Origin: Monosiga brevicollis MX1
Taxonomy: Eukaryota; Opisthokonta; Choanoflagellata; Craspedida; Salpingoecidae
Length of the DNA stretch: 64,000 nucleotides
NCBI RefSeq assembly: GCF_000002865.3
Contig: NW_001865039.1
Location: 2,740,108-2,804,107 of the forward strand
Reading direction: 5' to 3'
Below, in pieces: positions 46,001-57,800 of the stretch (the first letter of the stretch is position 1; every line of letters begins with the position of its first letter). A program made the translations under genes and the position numbers. Below the pieces are notes generated by a model that worked only from the letters and a program-made list of their open reading frames with translations, had not been told where the DNA came from and made no database searches.

Positions 46001-46691
46001 GCTGCGTGCCAGCGGAGCGCGTGCTGAAGCCGCGCTGTTGGAAGAGCAGGAGCGCTTGGCGCGGATCAGCGCACCACGTCAGCCCGGGCAAGAAATGCTG
46101 CAGGTTCAAGAGGAGGCTGCCGCTCATGCTCGTCGGCGGCAGTTGGACGAGATTGAGAACCAGGAGCGGGCGGAACGTGTGCATCACGAACGAATGCAGG
46201 GCGTGTGCGCCGACGTCGCCCACCATCGTGCCAAGCAGGAGGTGATCGCAGCTGAGGAGGAGGAGCGCAGTCGCCGCATAACAGAAGAGCATCACGCCTT
46301 GGTCATGCAGGCCATGCTCTCTCACTTCAACCGCATTGCATCGAATGAGCTGGAGCAGGCCGAGCGCCTACGACGACTGGCCGTGCCCCCCACCCCGACG
46401 CATGGCGAGCTGGTGGCTCGAGACCGAGTCTTGGATCAATTGCTACGCACGGTGTACGGTGCACAAATTGCAAATCAGGTGGCTGAGGAGCAGCGCGACG
46501 CGACATTGCGCCATTGCTACACTCAGGTGTTGGACCAAATTGCTCGGGGTGCATCACACGTTGCGGGCCCCCGCGATACGGCGGCCCGACGCAAGTTCTG
46601 GAACGACGAAATGCCGATTCTCAGCTTCAACAAATCACAACGTGAAGCCCACTCAGCTGCCATGGTGCAACTCGTTTCGACGCAACATTGA
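43066..46691 (+). CDS. giant repeat coiled-coil protein (1,168 residues), unrecognised
   Basis: Exon 1 is 43066-43176 (MATLKRQLVEQQKLKEQVHG) and exon 2, an uninterrupted 3.4 kb, is 43296-46691, joined in phase 0. The whole chain is Ala/Glu/Arg/Gln-rich helix with almost no Gly or Pro until the last 100 residues. It is built of degenerate units of about 38-45 residues. The unit core reads like ADQAAEHERAERI (variants VDQAADLEQHQRI, VDRAMETERAEQM, ADQAMDEERVRRT, VDRAAEAERQERM), followed by a spacer of 5-10 residues and V-L-x-x-L (QVLDQLER, QVMDELQR, VLTDLERA). Roughly twenty units are visible. I know no family with this consensus. The periodic polar helix suggests a filament or scaffold, perhaps cytoskeletal or ciliary. 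There is no signal peptide or membrane span. Confidence 0.8.
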
Positions 46692-47008
46692 GCTCCTTCG
46701 CTGAATGCGCCGCGTGCGTATGGACACTCTTGGCCCGTTACCGTGTCCGGGCCTTGATTCACGGTCCCGCGCAGGCAAGGCCTATCATTCATGCTCAGAT
46801 TGAGAGTTGTTCTCGCGTGTTGATTGTGTATTTTGTCATCAATTGATTCGTCCCTTCCCCACTGCCTTGCGCACACGTCACAGTTGAACGATGCACCGCT
46901 CCTTGCGTCACCAGAAGGGAAAGGGGTGGGGCATATACATGTAATTCACTGTGTCTTCTTTTGACGACCAAAGGTAAGCTCTCGTACATGTTGCAGAAAG
47001 GATTCCTC
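46692..47008. other. convergent spacer coiled-coil gene / RFT1
   Basis: About 320 bases between converging 3' ends. The last RFT1 exon may reach slightly into it. No array seen. Confidence 0.45.
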
Positions 47009-50000
47009 CTATTTTTGAACAAGCGTGTTGTCCACGTACAGGCTGAGTGAGTGTTCTTTTTTCCCCAAAGCAGACCATAGTAGACAGGCTTTGCGCTGAC
47101 ACCGTACCTCGGCCATGAGGGCCATAGCCACAAATGCCAGCCCCACGACGCCCACGCCCACATGGAGCAAGACCGCATGCAGGTCAAAAGACAGGCTTGT
47201 ATCGGGCAAAAACTGCATCCGTGAAACGCAGACCGCAACTAGCGTGAGGAGGTAGGACATCAGGACCATGTTTGATGGTAAACCCTCTTGGAGCGGATGC
47301 CCCAAAGCCGGTCTGGTGTGGACAATCTCCTCAATCACATGTACGCTATAATCACCAAGCGCACAGTAAGGCTGGCCCTGTAGCCAAGGGACGATTGCTG
47401 CCACCACGGACTAGGGCATACCTGTGGGCAGAGCGCAGAATCATGTTGAAGCAATTGGCTAAGATAAAGCCAACAGTGCCAAAGTAGCTGGTAAAGACGC
47501 CAGTCGCCAGCACAAAGGCCAGCGAGAAGACCACCATCCAGCGGTTGTGCGTGTTAATGTGTTGCTCGTGGCTTGTCTGCCGAGAGAGTGCGCGTCAGTA
47601 AGCATGGCGTGCTCTCAAGCCGGAACCAGCAGCTTAAGACAACACGTACCGCCGACACAAAGCATTCGGTGATTCCGTTGATCGCCATGAACAGCACATA
47701 GACAGCGTAGGCTTGCAGCAGTATCGGGCCTTCACTGGCCGACAAAGTTGGTCCTTGAACAAAGGAAGCCCCCGAATTAGAGTGCTGCATGCATAAAACC
47801 TCGAGTCTGACCAGTGTCAGGTTGAAGGCACGCGCAGCGGTCGCCTACCTCCATAGATATGCAAAAGCAGTTGAGCATAGCCTTGACCAAAAGCGGCGAT
47901 GGTCGCGCCCACCAGGATCATGAGCTTGAACAACACCGACAGCGTCTGTCCAGCCACCTGCTGCGAATGCCAATACCACATGCGCCCAAGGTGGTTGAGG
48001 GGTTGCTCGTGCACAAAGCAACAAATCAAAGCCTCAAGCTTCCTTCGCATAATTTGCAAACCAAGCCATTCCAACCAGGTCGTGTTCCGAGGCGGCTTTG
48101 GCTGCGTTCAAAGCGGCCTCACTGGGGCGACGGTCAGAGGAATTGCCGTTATTGCCCTCGGACGACAACTCGCTGCTTTTAGCGCCATTACGTTCCAACA
48201 GTGCCGCGAAAAAGGGATAATAATTGTCCTCAATCGGCTACACAAAGTTTGGAAAAGACCCATTATGAGGCAAGGCAATTGTATTCGGCCACCATCGCCA
48301 GCTCTGTTGTACGGTACATGCAGGGGAAAAGAGGAGCGGGGCCAAGTCAGCTACCAACATGGAAAAAAAAGCGCGCTACCAATGAGCCAAGATTATGGAC
48401 AACGTCATAAACGCCCTGCTGTGAAAAGGTCAGGAGTCCAAATACGGTCATCAAGTAGCTGAAACAACGGGCAAAGGGGTGAGCATGGCGCCTGGATTGC
48501 GCGGCCGCCCTGCAGGAAAGGCACACGCAGCCTCACCGTTCGCCCTCGGTCAGGAGCTGCTTCAGAATGCCATGCTGGCTAAACGCCCAGGCGATTGCAG
48601 CCATCTCTTTGTTGACGGCGCGATACCATGGCTTGCCCCTGATAGCGGGCCCAAAGTGAGCGGCTGAAAAGTCTCGGTGTACACGAACATAGCGGTCTGT
48701 GCTATAATGCTAGGCGTACCCCAAGCTGCGAGGCAGCATGTCCCACACTGATGTAAATACCGGATGTTGACCTTGCTGAACGTCAAGCAGGGAGGTACCG
48801 CAGATGTAAACCAAATATGTGGCTGTGGCGGGCAAAGTCACGCGGAGGTCATTATCATGCTGACAAGCGTTCATCCAGTCCACGTCGCTGTCGTCTGACT
48901 CGCGGAGCCACGCAAAAGGCGAAGAGAGGAAAGAGGCAGTCGCCTACCGGCATGCGCAAGCTGGGCCAGGCACACGTTGAAAAGTCCCCACTCGGGTCGC
49001 AACATGACCAGGGCCAGTCGGATGATGATGTTCACGGTCAAGGCGGCGCCCTCTGCCACGACCTGCGATTCAAGGAATGACACACGCCTTAGCTTGGGGC
49101 TCTGATCACGCAGTAAAGCATAAAAGGGGGTCAAAATTCATACCTTGCGGGTGGTGCGGAGATGAATCATTTCAATGACGAGCGCTGGCACGGCGAGCAG
49201 CTCAATTACGGCTGCAGCCGCGTAGCCCATCACGGCATATTCATAGCCGGGTAAGTCAGGCTAGCAAGCGGCGAGAGGGATAAGGGCATTCAGAAGAAAG
49301 GTGCCTTGTTAGATTGTGGCTGCGATGAACCGCAGAGGGCCTCCAAGGATGCCACACGTGCCAAAGCCGCCATGAGATTGTTCGCACCTGCTTGATCAAA
49401 TTGGTCCAAACAAACCCAAGGAGGGTACTCCAAAAGAGTCCAAGAATAGGCCTGAATTCGCAGATTGCAATTTGCCGGCGATGGCGTCAGCATGCCTGGT
49501 TTGGCGGTTGTCACTCAAGCCATCATAAAGACGAGCGGGACATGCAACTGATACGAATGCTGGGCATGTGTCATCCAAAGGGCGTGGCATCAACTTACAC
49601 AAGCCAGCAGAGATTGACAATGCCGGCCCAGTAGGCTTTGTTCCGCTCATGGCGATTAGCACTGAGGCAGGCTTTGATAAAAGCTTCACGTGCCAAGAAG
49701 ATGACTGTTGAGTATAGCAACATGAGCCTAAGGTATCAGTGCCAAAGAGGTCAGCGTGCGACGGCGGTTGGCGGACGTGTGCACACAGGAATTGGTGAGC
49801 TCGCCACGCACCGCACATTGACGACGCCAAGAAACTCCTTGGAGACGTGGCGAATAATGATGGCGTTGGATACAAATGTTATCACCCGCAGCGCCAGCTA
49901 AGGGAATCATGGTAGGAGGCAGCGCCGAGCAACGGTATCGGTGAACATGGGTGCCCAACTGCTTCGAGGCGCGACCCTTTGGCGCAGGACTGTATGTTTT

Positions 50001-50266
50001 TGCGCAGCTGATCGAACCCTATCGCGTCATACCTGTACAATGACGTTGTACGAGGCTGTTTGGGTGGCACTGCGGAGCGCTGCTTCAATGGCCGAGCCTT
50101 TGCGTAGTGACTTTGCAGGCCCGGCATGCTCTGTTTCGGCTTGTGTGGCTGGGGGTGCTTCCTCACCAGCAGCAGCATCACTTGCGAGGGACCGTCCTTC
50201 AGGAGCTGCTTCGGGCACAGCCTTTGCTGCCTCGCCCGCAGTCGCGCGACGGCGTGTCGTCACCAT
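47009..50266 (-). CDS. RFT1: RFT1, ER multi-span protein of N-glycan precursor assembly
   Basis: RFT1 is needed for use of the Man5GlcNAc2 dolichol intermediate in the ER; whether it is the flippase itself is disputed. The N-terminus from 50266 is a charged Ala-rich extension ([20 protein letters not shown]) of about 65 residues, longer than in human RFT1. The family then follows in order: [20 protein letters not shown] with [28 protein letters not shown] with [14 protein letters not shown], then [18 protein letters not shown]. Further on are [40 protein letters not shown], and [20 protein letters not shown], the most diagnostic block. The last span is [20 protein letters not shown]. At least ten introns interrupt it. 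The stop is taken at 47009, but the last 35 codons could be intronic. The gene is divergent from DCAF13 across 359 bases. Confidence 0.9.
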
Positions 50267-50625
50267 AACGACGCTTTCAACAACGACAAGCAGACGCAGC
50301 AGCACCAGCAGCAGCACCAGCAGCACCAGCAGCACCAGCAGCACCAGCAGCACCAGCAGCACCAGCAGCACCAGCAGCAGGCGGAGGAGGGCGCAACAGC
50401 AGCACCAGCACCAGCGACGACAAAAATTTGATCGGTTGCCAGCAAAATGAGAGCTCGAAAGCAGTGAGCATATGTCATAATGTCAGATTTATTTCGCCGT
50501 GTGCGTGCAAAAACCGCAAACACCGCGTGTGCATGTGGCGAGTCGAGCATTTTTTTTTTTCTTTACCTCTGGCTTGTCTTGGTCGTGGTGAGCGGTAAGT
50601 CTGGAAGGCGATCAAACCAGGCACG
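50267..50625. promoter_or_regulatory. divergent spacer RFT1 / DCAF13
   Basis: 359 bases between divergent start codons, a probable shared promoter. A CAG/CAC trinucleotide array fills 50293-50405; a T10 run lies at about 50551-50560. Confidence 0.5.
50293..50405 (+). repeat. (CAGCAC)/(CAG)n trinucleotide array
   Basis: About 110 bases of CAG and CACCAG units just upstream of the RFT1 start codon. Frames through it give poly-Gln/His or poly-Leu, but no gene model supports them as coding. Confidence 0.93.
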
Positions 50626-53591
50626 ATGAAGATTAAAACGCTGTCGCGTGACTCGCGCCAATACCAGCGCAAGTATGTGGGCTCTCCTTGGTTTTGACTG
50701 CAGCATTGGCGTCGAGGGGCTCGACTCATGCCTGCGTTGTGCCTTCCTGGCCCTCGACGTCGGCAGGACCAAGCATGACATTCATCCCATGCAGAGCAAT
50801 GTGGACCCAAATCTTCATCCCCTTGAAGCTGCGCGCGAATACAAGCGTGCCGTCAATGCTGTCAAGATGGAGCGCATGTTTGCAAAGCCCTTTGTGGCCG
50901 GCCTTGACGGTGCGCTCGTATGACGTCGCCCGTTGACAGGGTGATGGGATAGTATTCGTGTCTTCTCTTATCTTGCACCTGCTACACTCGCGTTTCGACC
51001 CCAGGCCACCGGGATGGCGTGCACTGCCTGGCCCCGCACCCCAAGCGCTTGGGCGTGGTCTTCAGCGGGGCCTGCGATGGTGAGCTACGTGCCTGGAATC
51101 TGGCCAAGCAAGAATGCATCTTTGCACGCACGCTGCACCGGTGAGTCTGGCCAAGCGTCAACTGCACCCGACATTGAAGGGCCTGCTGATCGCGGTCTGC
51201 TGTTGAGTCTGGCTTGGTCTCAACTTTCCAATGGCCTTTGTACCACGACAGCGGTTTTATTCGTGGTATTGCTCTCACGCCCTTGGCCGACAAGGTGATT
51301 ACGGTATGTTAGCCGTCTCACCCTGCTCACAGCTGTGCGCGCGTCATGACGCTGTATTGACTCACAAGCGACGTCATTTCATCTCCCTCTCACTTGGCGT
51401 TGTCAAGGTTGGCGCTGATAAGACTATCAAAGTCACCAAGCTGGTTCGTATTGCATGCTCCCATCCCTTGATGCTTCTCTGACGTTTGAGATGATCCTGG
51501 ATGTTCCCCCGGCTGCCCGCTGATTGGGATCATGCTTTTATATTTGCATGTTGACATAGGATCAAATGGGTGTCGAGGCAGCCGAGCGTGGTCATGAGGA
51601 TGAAGAGGAAGCCCCTTTGAGCATTATTGGGCAAAACTTCTTCAACGACGTGTCTCACCACCGCTTTGGTCAGTGGAATCACCTCTCTGCGTCCACAGCG
51701 TGTCGAGCGGCGCGTATCGGGCCGTTGCATATGCAGCAGTCAAGGCATAGTGCCGTGGATCTCAACTCTTTTGCATCACGCGCTCGCGCTCCTGTTATTG
51801 ATGGCCGTCTCCGTAGAGGACAAATTTGTCACATGCGGCCCAACTGTGGAGTTGTGGTCACAGCTCCGAAGTGAGCCCCTGCGCGACCTTACTTGGGGCG
51901 TTGATACTTGTAATTGCGTCCGGTTCAACCCTGTTGAGACAAACGTTGTTGCCACCACGGCGGATGATCGCTCCATCACACTTTACGATATCCGAGCCTC
52001 ATCTCCCATGCGGTATGTGCTGCTTCCGCTGACCTGATCGTGCTGCAGCCCCTTTGCTCTCCGGCTTTGCCCGAGAGAACAAAGCCAAAGGCTGTGCTTG
52101 ATATGGCCTCGCTTGATATGGCCTCGACTCGTGTTGAGTTTTGTCATTGACCTCCCTCCCATCGCTCAATATTATAGCAAGGTTGTTCTTGAAATGCGAA
52201 GCAACCGCTTATGCTGGAACCCCATGGAGGCCATGAACTTCACGGTGGCCAATGAAGACCACAACCTGTACACATTTGACATGCGCAAGCTCAAGCACGC
52301 TCTCAATGTACACAAAGATCACGTGTCGGCTGGTAAGGCGCACGTTCCATCACCCGACACCCGGCACCCGACAAATTCGCCCCCCGTGGAGCGCCACCGC
52401 TTTTTCAACATGGCCCCACTGGTGCAGGCCAATCAGGTGTCGGCTTGTCTCACCTCCCGACCTGCCATTGCCACCCCCCCCCCCCACCCTGACTTAGTCA
52501 TGGACGTGTCCTATTCACCAACCGGCCAAGAGTTTGTCAGCGCATCCTATGATTGCACGCTCCGTATCTTTTCCGTTCGTCAAGGCCACAGCCGGTATGT
52601 CTTTCTGGCGTTGTCTCTTTTCACCGTGTCATCGTCTGCCCGTCCGTCGTGTGCCCCGCGCGCATCATGAAACTAATCATCACGTCGTGTGTCCTTGCCG
52701 CGGAAACGGATGGCAGCGAAATTTATCACACGCAGCGCATGCAGCGAGTCTATTGTACGCAGTGGTCGGGTGATAACCGGTACGCACCCTGGTGTGCATA
52801 TTTGACGAGCCGTCGAGTGCGCGATCTCTTGCTCTTCACTAACCGACCGACCGCCGGGTGGCGTGAATTTGTAGCTACATTTTGTCGGGCTCTGATGAGA
52901 CCAACGTGCGACTATGGAAGTCGACAGCGTGGGAACACATTGGCACCAAGTCTTCACGGCAAAAGGCCAATCTCCAGTATCAGGAGAAGCTGAAGGAACG
53001 CTTCAAACACCACCCCGAAGTGCGACGCATTCAGCGGTATGCCCACATTCGCCTCGCCCCTTGTCTGCTTCTGATGCGTGCCTGGCATGTGATCGTGGTT
53101 TGCTAACTGAACCTGCCGGTTATGCTCGGTGCTATCTGGTGCGCTGCTTTGCAGCCAGCGTCATCTGCCCAAGGCCATCAAGTCGGCGAAAAATCTCAAG
53201 CATATCGTCGAACAATCAGAGGTGGGTTGATTAAATTGGGAGACAGTTTGAATGACGGTTGCGTGTTATTGGGCGAGCTTGACTTGCACTCTCTGGGCAG
53301 AGCTACAATCTGCGTGGCAATTTTGTTCATCATCTCTTGCGCAACCATGCTGTGGCTCACAGAAACGGAAAGAGGACAATCGTCGCGCTCACAGCAAAAA
53401 AGGCAGCGTGCCCTTCAAGGTGAGATTGTCCTTCACTTCTGTTATCATATGCATGACAATTCTGACCGGGCGCAAAGGTTCCCAGAGGAGTTGAAGAAAT
53501 ATGAGTTTGGGCGCAACGAGGGGCTACCTCACTGCTTTGCTTATTCTCTTAGGCGGAGCGGTCCAAGCACGTGGTGGCGGAAGAGCAGTAG
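50626..53591 (+). CDS. DCAF13: DCAF13/Sof1, WD40 factor of small-subunit rRNA processing
   Basis: DCAF13 (yeast Sof1) is a nucleolar part of the SSU processome and in animals also a CUL4 substrate receptor. Start: MKIKTLSRDSRQYQRK, spliced to TKHDIHPMQSNVDPNLHPLE and YKRAVNAVKMERMFAKPFVA. WD40 blades follow in exact Sof1 order: HRDGVHCLAPHPKRLGVVFS, GACDGELRAWNL, FIRGIALTPLADKVITVGAD, KTIKV, SVEDKFVTCG, CVRFNPVETNVVATTADDRS, VLEMRSNRLCWNPMEAMNFT, VANEDHNLYTFDMRKLKHAL, MDVSYSPTGQEFVSASYDCT, SGSDETNVRLWKSTAWEHIG. The C-terminal Sof1 domain is present (KERFKHHPEVRRIQRQRHLP, KAIKSA), then KRKEDNRRAHSKKGSVPF and SKHVVAEEQ-stop, as in human DCAF13. About a dozen exons; not all boundaries were fixed. 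It ends only 31 bases from the SWI5 stop on the other strand. Confidence 0.93.
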
Positions 53592-53622
53592 CCAGTGCAA
53601 CCAGGAGCAGGTTGACAATGTG

Positions 53623-55046
53623 TCAGGTGTCCCAGTCAATGTCATATTCGTGGTACATCTCCTTCACAGTGCAGCCCTTGAAGGTGGCTGTGCTCATAAT
53701 CGAGACAAAAGCAGATACCGAAGTAGCGTGAGCATGTGCATCTGTGCATCTGTGCATGTACTCGAGCGATGTTGTGCGTCACCACAACAGTGACCAGTGC
53801 AGCAGCTCACTCAGGTGCAAGGCAACACTAAAAATACCGTACCAAGGTCGCCGAGCATTTGTTGTGCAATGTCTTTGATCTGGGCGAGTGACCATACCAA
53901 GGCAAAAAATGCATGGATCATGAGGTGAAGGCCCCTCCCTTGCACTTCCTGTCCCTGGTTCTGTCGCTGGCCAAGCAGGCGAATCAGACTTGTATTGACG
54001 ACTGACTTCGTTGTATCGATGCAGACGGTCGATGAGAACGTCCAGCTCGTCAATGTTGTACCTAAAAGGTGACACATCCAGGACCTCAAAAGTCATGAGT
54101 CAAAGCCCAAGGCCAAGATGACAGGGAGTCGGGGCAGTTACTTGCTTGGCAGACATGGCTTTGCACGAGGCCTCCAGCTCAGCCACCTCGGCTTTGAGGG
54201 CATCCACATCAGAGGCTGCCGAACCAGCGGGCAACTTCGATGCTGGGCTTTGAGCGACTTTGGAAGGTGAGAAAGCAGCTGTCGATGTGGTAGGCGCCGC
54301 TGTATTGGCGCGCTTTGTGCCAACTGGAGTGGTGGGTGGGTGGGATGCTGGTGGTGACGCCGCTTTGGATGGTGGCGTGGACGCGCCAGGGGCCGACCGC
54401 GGGACAACAAAAGGCCTGCGCAATCGCCCGCGGGCTTTGGGTGTTTTATAGGCTGTGGCGCCATTGGCCATGGGGTCGCTACTGCTCGGGCGTTTGGCTG
54501 GAGATGACGCCACAGATGTGGGCGTTGTCGGCACGGCTGCCGACGCTGAGCCCGGTTGCATAGCCATGGACTTGCGTGGCGTCTTCAGCGGAGTTTTCAG
54601 GAGGGCGGGCTAGAATTGGCGATCCCAGTTGGCGCGACGAGTTCATGTACGTTTGTGCATCGAGGTTCAGAATGTGAGGTTCAACAGTACTGCCCTCTGA
54701 TCTTCTGCTCAGAAAAGACCAGACCGGGGGAGAGATGGCACTCACGTGGGTGTGCAGGAGCTTGTCTGAGGGCCAATACATGTTGCACTTTAGCTGGACC
54801 ATCCATTTCTTGTGCACGAGGCCCGCATCCACAAGGGCGCCAACACTCGCAATGCAGCCTTCGGGCGTGAGGTTGCGCTGGTGGGCAAACCCCAACAACT
54901 CTTGATGTGTATGTGGCCTGCGGGCATCAGAAAGTGCATCGTGAGCAGCATGCAGAAGGCCGGAGCATAGGGTCGTTTGGCACGCACTCGGTGGCTTCTC
55001 GAAAATGGCGCAAAACTGCCTGCTGCTCCAGCTGTCCACGATTCAT
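53623..55046 (-). CDS. SWI5: SWI5 recombination mediator with N-terminal winged helix and proline-rich linker
   Basis: SWI5 with SFR1 stabilises Rad51/Dmc1 filaments in homologous recombination. Leftward from 55046: exon 1 MNRGQLEQQAVLRHFREATE joins in phase 2 to PHTHQELLGFAHQRNLTPEG, CIASVGALVDAGLVHKKWMV, QLKCNMYWPSDKLL. This helix-helix-helix-wing pattern resembles the HOP2/MND1 winged helix. Next is a Pro/Ser/Thr/Lys linker of about 120 residues with repeated TP motifs (LLKTPLKTPRK, AYKTPKARGRLRRPFVVPRS), then a coiled coil (DVDALKAEVAELEASCKAMS). The SWI5 core follows: RYNIDELDVLIDRLHRYNEV, IKDIAQQMLGDLG, and TFKGCTVKEMYHEYDIDWDT-stop at 53623. The last block matches human SWI5 (TTKELYPEFGLDMND). 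The winged helix is the unusual part; its splice to the linker is phase-consistent. Confidence 0.82.
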
Positions 55047-55853
<807 letters not shown>

Positions 55854-56853
55854 ATGCCACCCAAAGCCCCGCCCCCGGCCCCGCGCAAGCCTGGCCGCGT
55901 CACCGTCTACCGTGCCGTGTATCCGTACACTGCGCAGCATGTTCGTGTTTGAGGACTTTGCCAGGGCCTCGGCCCAGCTGCAGTTGCGCAGACTGTCGAA
56001 GATTTGTGCCAGCTCACCATACTTGTGCGTTTGTGGCCTCGTAGTCGGACGAGCTGAGCTTTGAGGAGGGGGAGATGATCTACGTTCAGGAAAAGGTACG
56101 TCAGTCACCAATCGGATGCTCGAGCATCCCCGCTAACCCTGTGCCCCTGAGCCGAGCCAAGCCGAGCCAGCCAAAGAAAGGAAAGCGGCGCAGCCAAAAC
56201 ATTGGCATCAACTACATGCCCAGTCCAGCCATGCTTGACATGACTCTTGTGCGTTTGTAGCAAGCTGACGGCTGGTACCGCGCCACCATTGGGGGAAAGT
56301 CGGGCATCATTCCTGGCAACTACGGTGCGTGGCATGCACATCCTGCTTGAACTCATCTGCCCTCGAGACCCAATCCCTGACACGCTCTCATGTGGCGCAT
56401 TCGTTAGTCGAGGCGGATGGCAATGCAGAGGCCATTGATAACCCACTGCATGATGCTGCCAAGCGTGGCAATCTCAGTTACTTACGGGTTGGTTTTCATT
56501 GATGGTTTTCGCATCCTTGTTTGATGAAGTTTGACCTATCTTTTCCCCTCATGCCTTTGGTCTGAATCAGGAGAGTCTTGCAGCTGGCGTGTCCCCAAAC
56601 GCACTGGACAAGGTACGCCTTGGGTCCTTGGCTGGTTGTGCTCCCCTACAAACTTCACAATCGGATTTGCCGCCATCCATCTTCGTCTCGCTGGCTGCAT
56701 CTGTATCTGTCTCTGTCTCTCGCTCTGTCTCTGTCCCTGTCTCTGTCTCTGCTTTGCTTTGTGTGTCCGGGTGTCCGGGTGTCCGGGTGTTTGGGTGTCA
56801 GTGTCAGTGTCAGTGTCAGTGTCAGTGTCAGTGTGTTTGACCAGGCCCACTCT

Positions 56854-56890
<37 letters not shown>

Positions 56891-57313
56891 GCTTGCCATG
56901 AATAATAGGCAGGCTCGACGCCACTGCACTGGGCAGCGCGTGGTGGGCATTTAGAGTGTGTACAGGAGCTTCTTGGTCAACCCACCGTACGCGTCGATGT
57001 GCAAAATAAGCTTGGCGATACGCCCCTGCACAACGCGGCTTGGAAGGGAAGTGCTGAGGTCGTCCTGGCCCTGCTCGAGCACAAGGCTGATCGAAGCATC
57101 GTCAATAGCAATGGCGAAACCCCTTTTGCATTGGCCAAGGCGAAGAGCCCCGATTGCGCTCGGTAAGGGAATGAAGAAGACGCGTATGCCAGCCCCGTTT
57201 TCTCCGTCGCTCACTTGACTCTGTTGATCCTATTTTATCACCTTAGCTATCTCATGATTCGCAAGTCAGTGGTGGCTGATGATGATTATGGAGATTCCGA
57301 CGAGGAAAACTAA
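55854..57313 (+). CDS. OSTF1: OSTF1-like SH3-ankyrin adaptor
   Basis: Small cytosolic adaptor; in mammals it binds Src, Cbl and other partners through SH3 and ankyrin domains. N-terminus MPPKAPPPAPRKPGRVTVYR with AVYPYTAQ, then the SH3 core SDELSFEEGEMIYVQEK, QADGWYRATIGGKSGIIPGN-Y (ALYDY, Trp and Pro-Asn-Tyr positions all present). Next come IDNPLHDAAKRGNLSYLR and three ankyrin repeats: SPNALDKAGSTPLHWAARGG, VDVQNKLGDTPLHNAAWKGS, NGETPFALAKAKSPDCARYL. The acidic C-terminus DDDYGDSDEEN parallels the human protein's EDYLDDEDSD. The order and ending match human OSTF1 throughout. Introns are short except one (about 56610-56905) filled with a minisatellite and a 38-T run. Confidence 0.93.
56762..56833 (+). 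repeat. GGTGTCC and GTGTCA minisatellites in an OSTF1 intron
   Basis: Four heptamer-like GTGTCCGG units grade into about seven GTGTCA hexamers. Preceded by CTCTGT-type units at about 56703-56752. Confidence 0.9.
56852..56889 (+). repeat. T38 run near a 3' splice site in OSTF1
   Basis: 38 consecutive T shortly before the acceptor of the ankyrin exon; the longest homopolymer in the window and likely length-variable. Confidence 0.9.
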
Positions 57314-57800
57314 GTCTTCGACTTCCCCTGCCCCATTGCCCCACTCCCATGTTCTGTTCTTTCTATCTTTCTTTCCTTTTTTTTTTTCTGAGCCATTTGA
57401 GCTCCAGTATCCTTGGGTGTGCAAGCCCTCTCTTTTCTCTCTTCCTCTCTGTGAGTGCGTCGTAATTGCTGTTTTCTCGAGCAAGTGGAGAGAAATGTTC
57501 AAGGACACAGTGTCCCAACTTGATCAATGTTCAAATGCCTCAATTGTATGTCGGGCAAAGTCTGGAAATCGTATCACACATCGCCGAGCGTACGATCTTT
57601 CGGTGCTTTTGGCACCTCATCCACTGATCAAAATGCTGTGCTGTAACTACTATGAATTATTCTTGATCTTGGTTTTTGAGCAATGAGCAAGGATGGTATG
57701 TGATGGATACATGATGTACACAAAAGGAACGAAGCAAGGTGAGCTGAAATTACAACGTCCGTCACCTTTTTGCACCATCAACCATGGTCCTGGCTTGTGC
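57314..57800. other. convergent spacer OSTF1 / cadherin-phosphatase
   Basis: About 490 bases between converging stops, AT-richer than the genes. A T-rich patch at about 57360-57390. No exon or array seen. Confidence 0.5.

Noticed and set aside
44739-46325. 528-codon minus-strand open frame
   Set aside because: Antisense shadow of the repeat coiled-coil gene, whose Ala/Arg/Glu codon bias removes stops on the other strand.
49941-50550. Poly-Gln/His and poly-Leu/Ala open frames around the CAG array
   Set aside because: They overlap the RFT1 first exon or its promoter in other frames and lack any non-repeat coding support.
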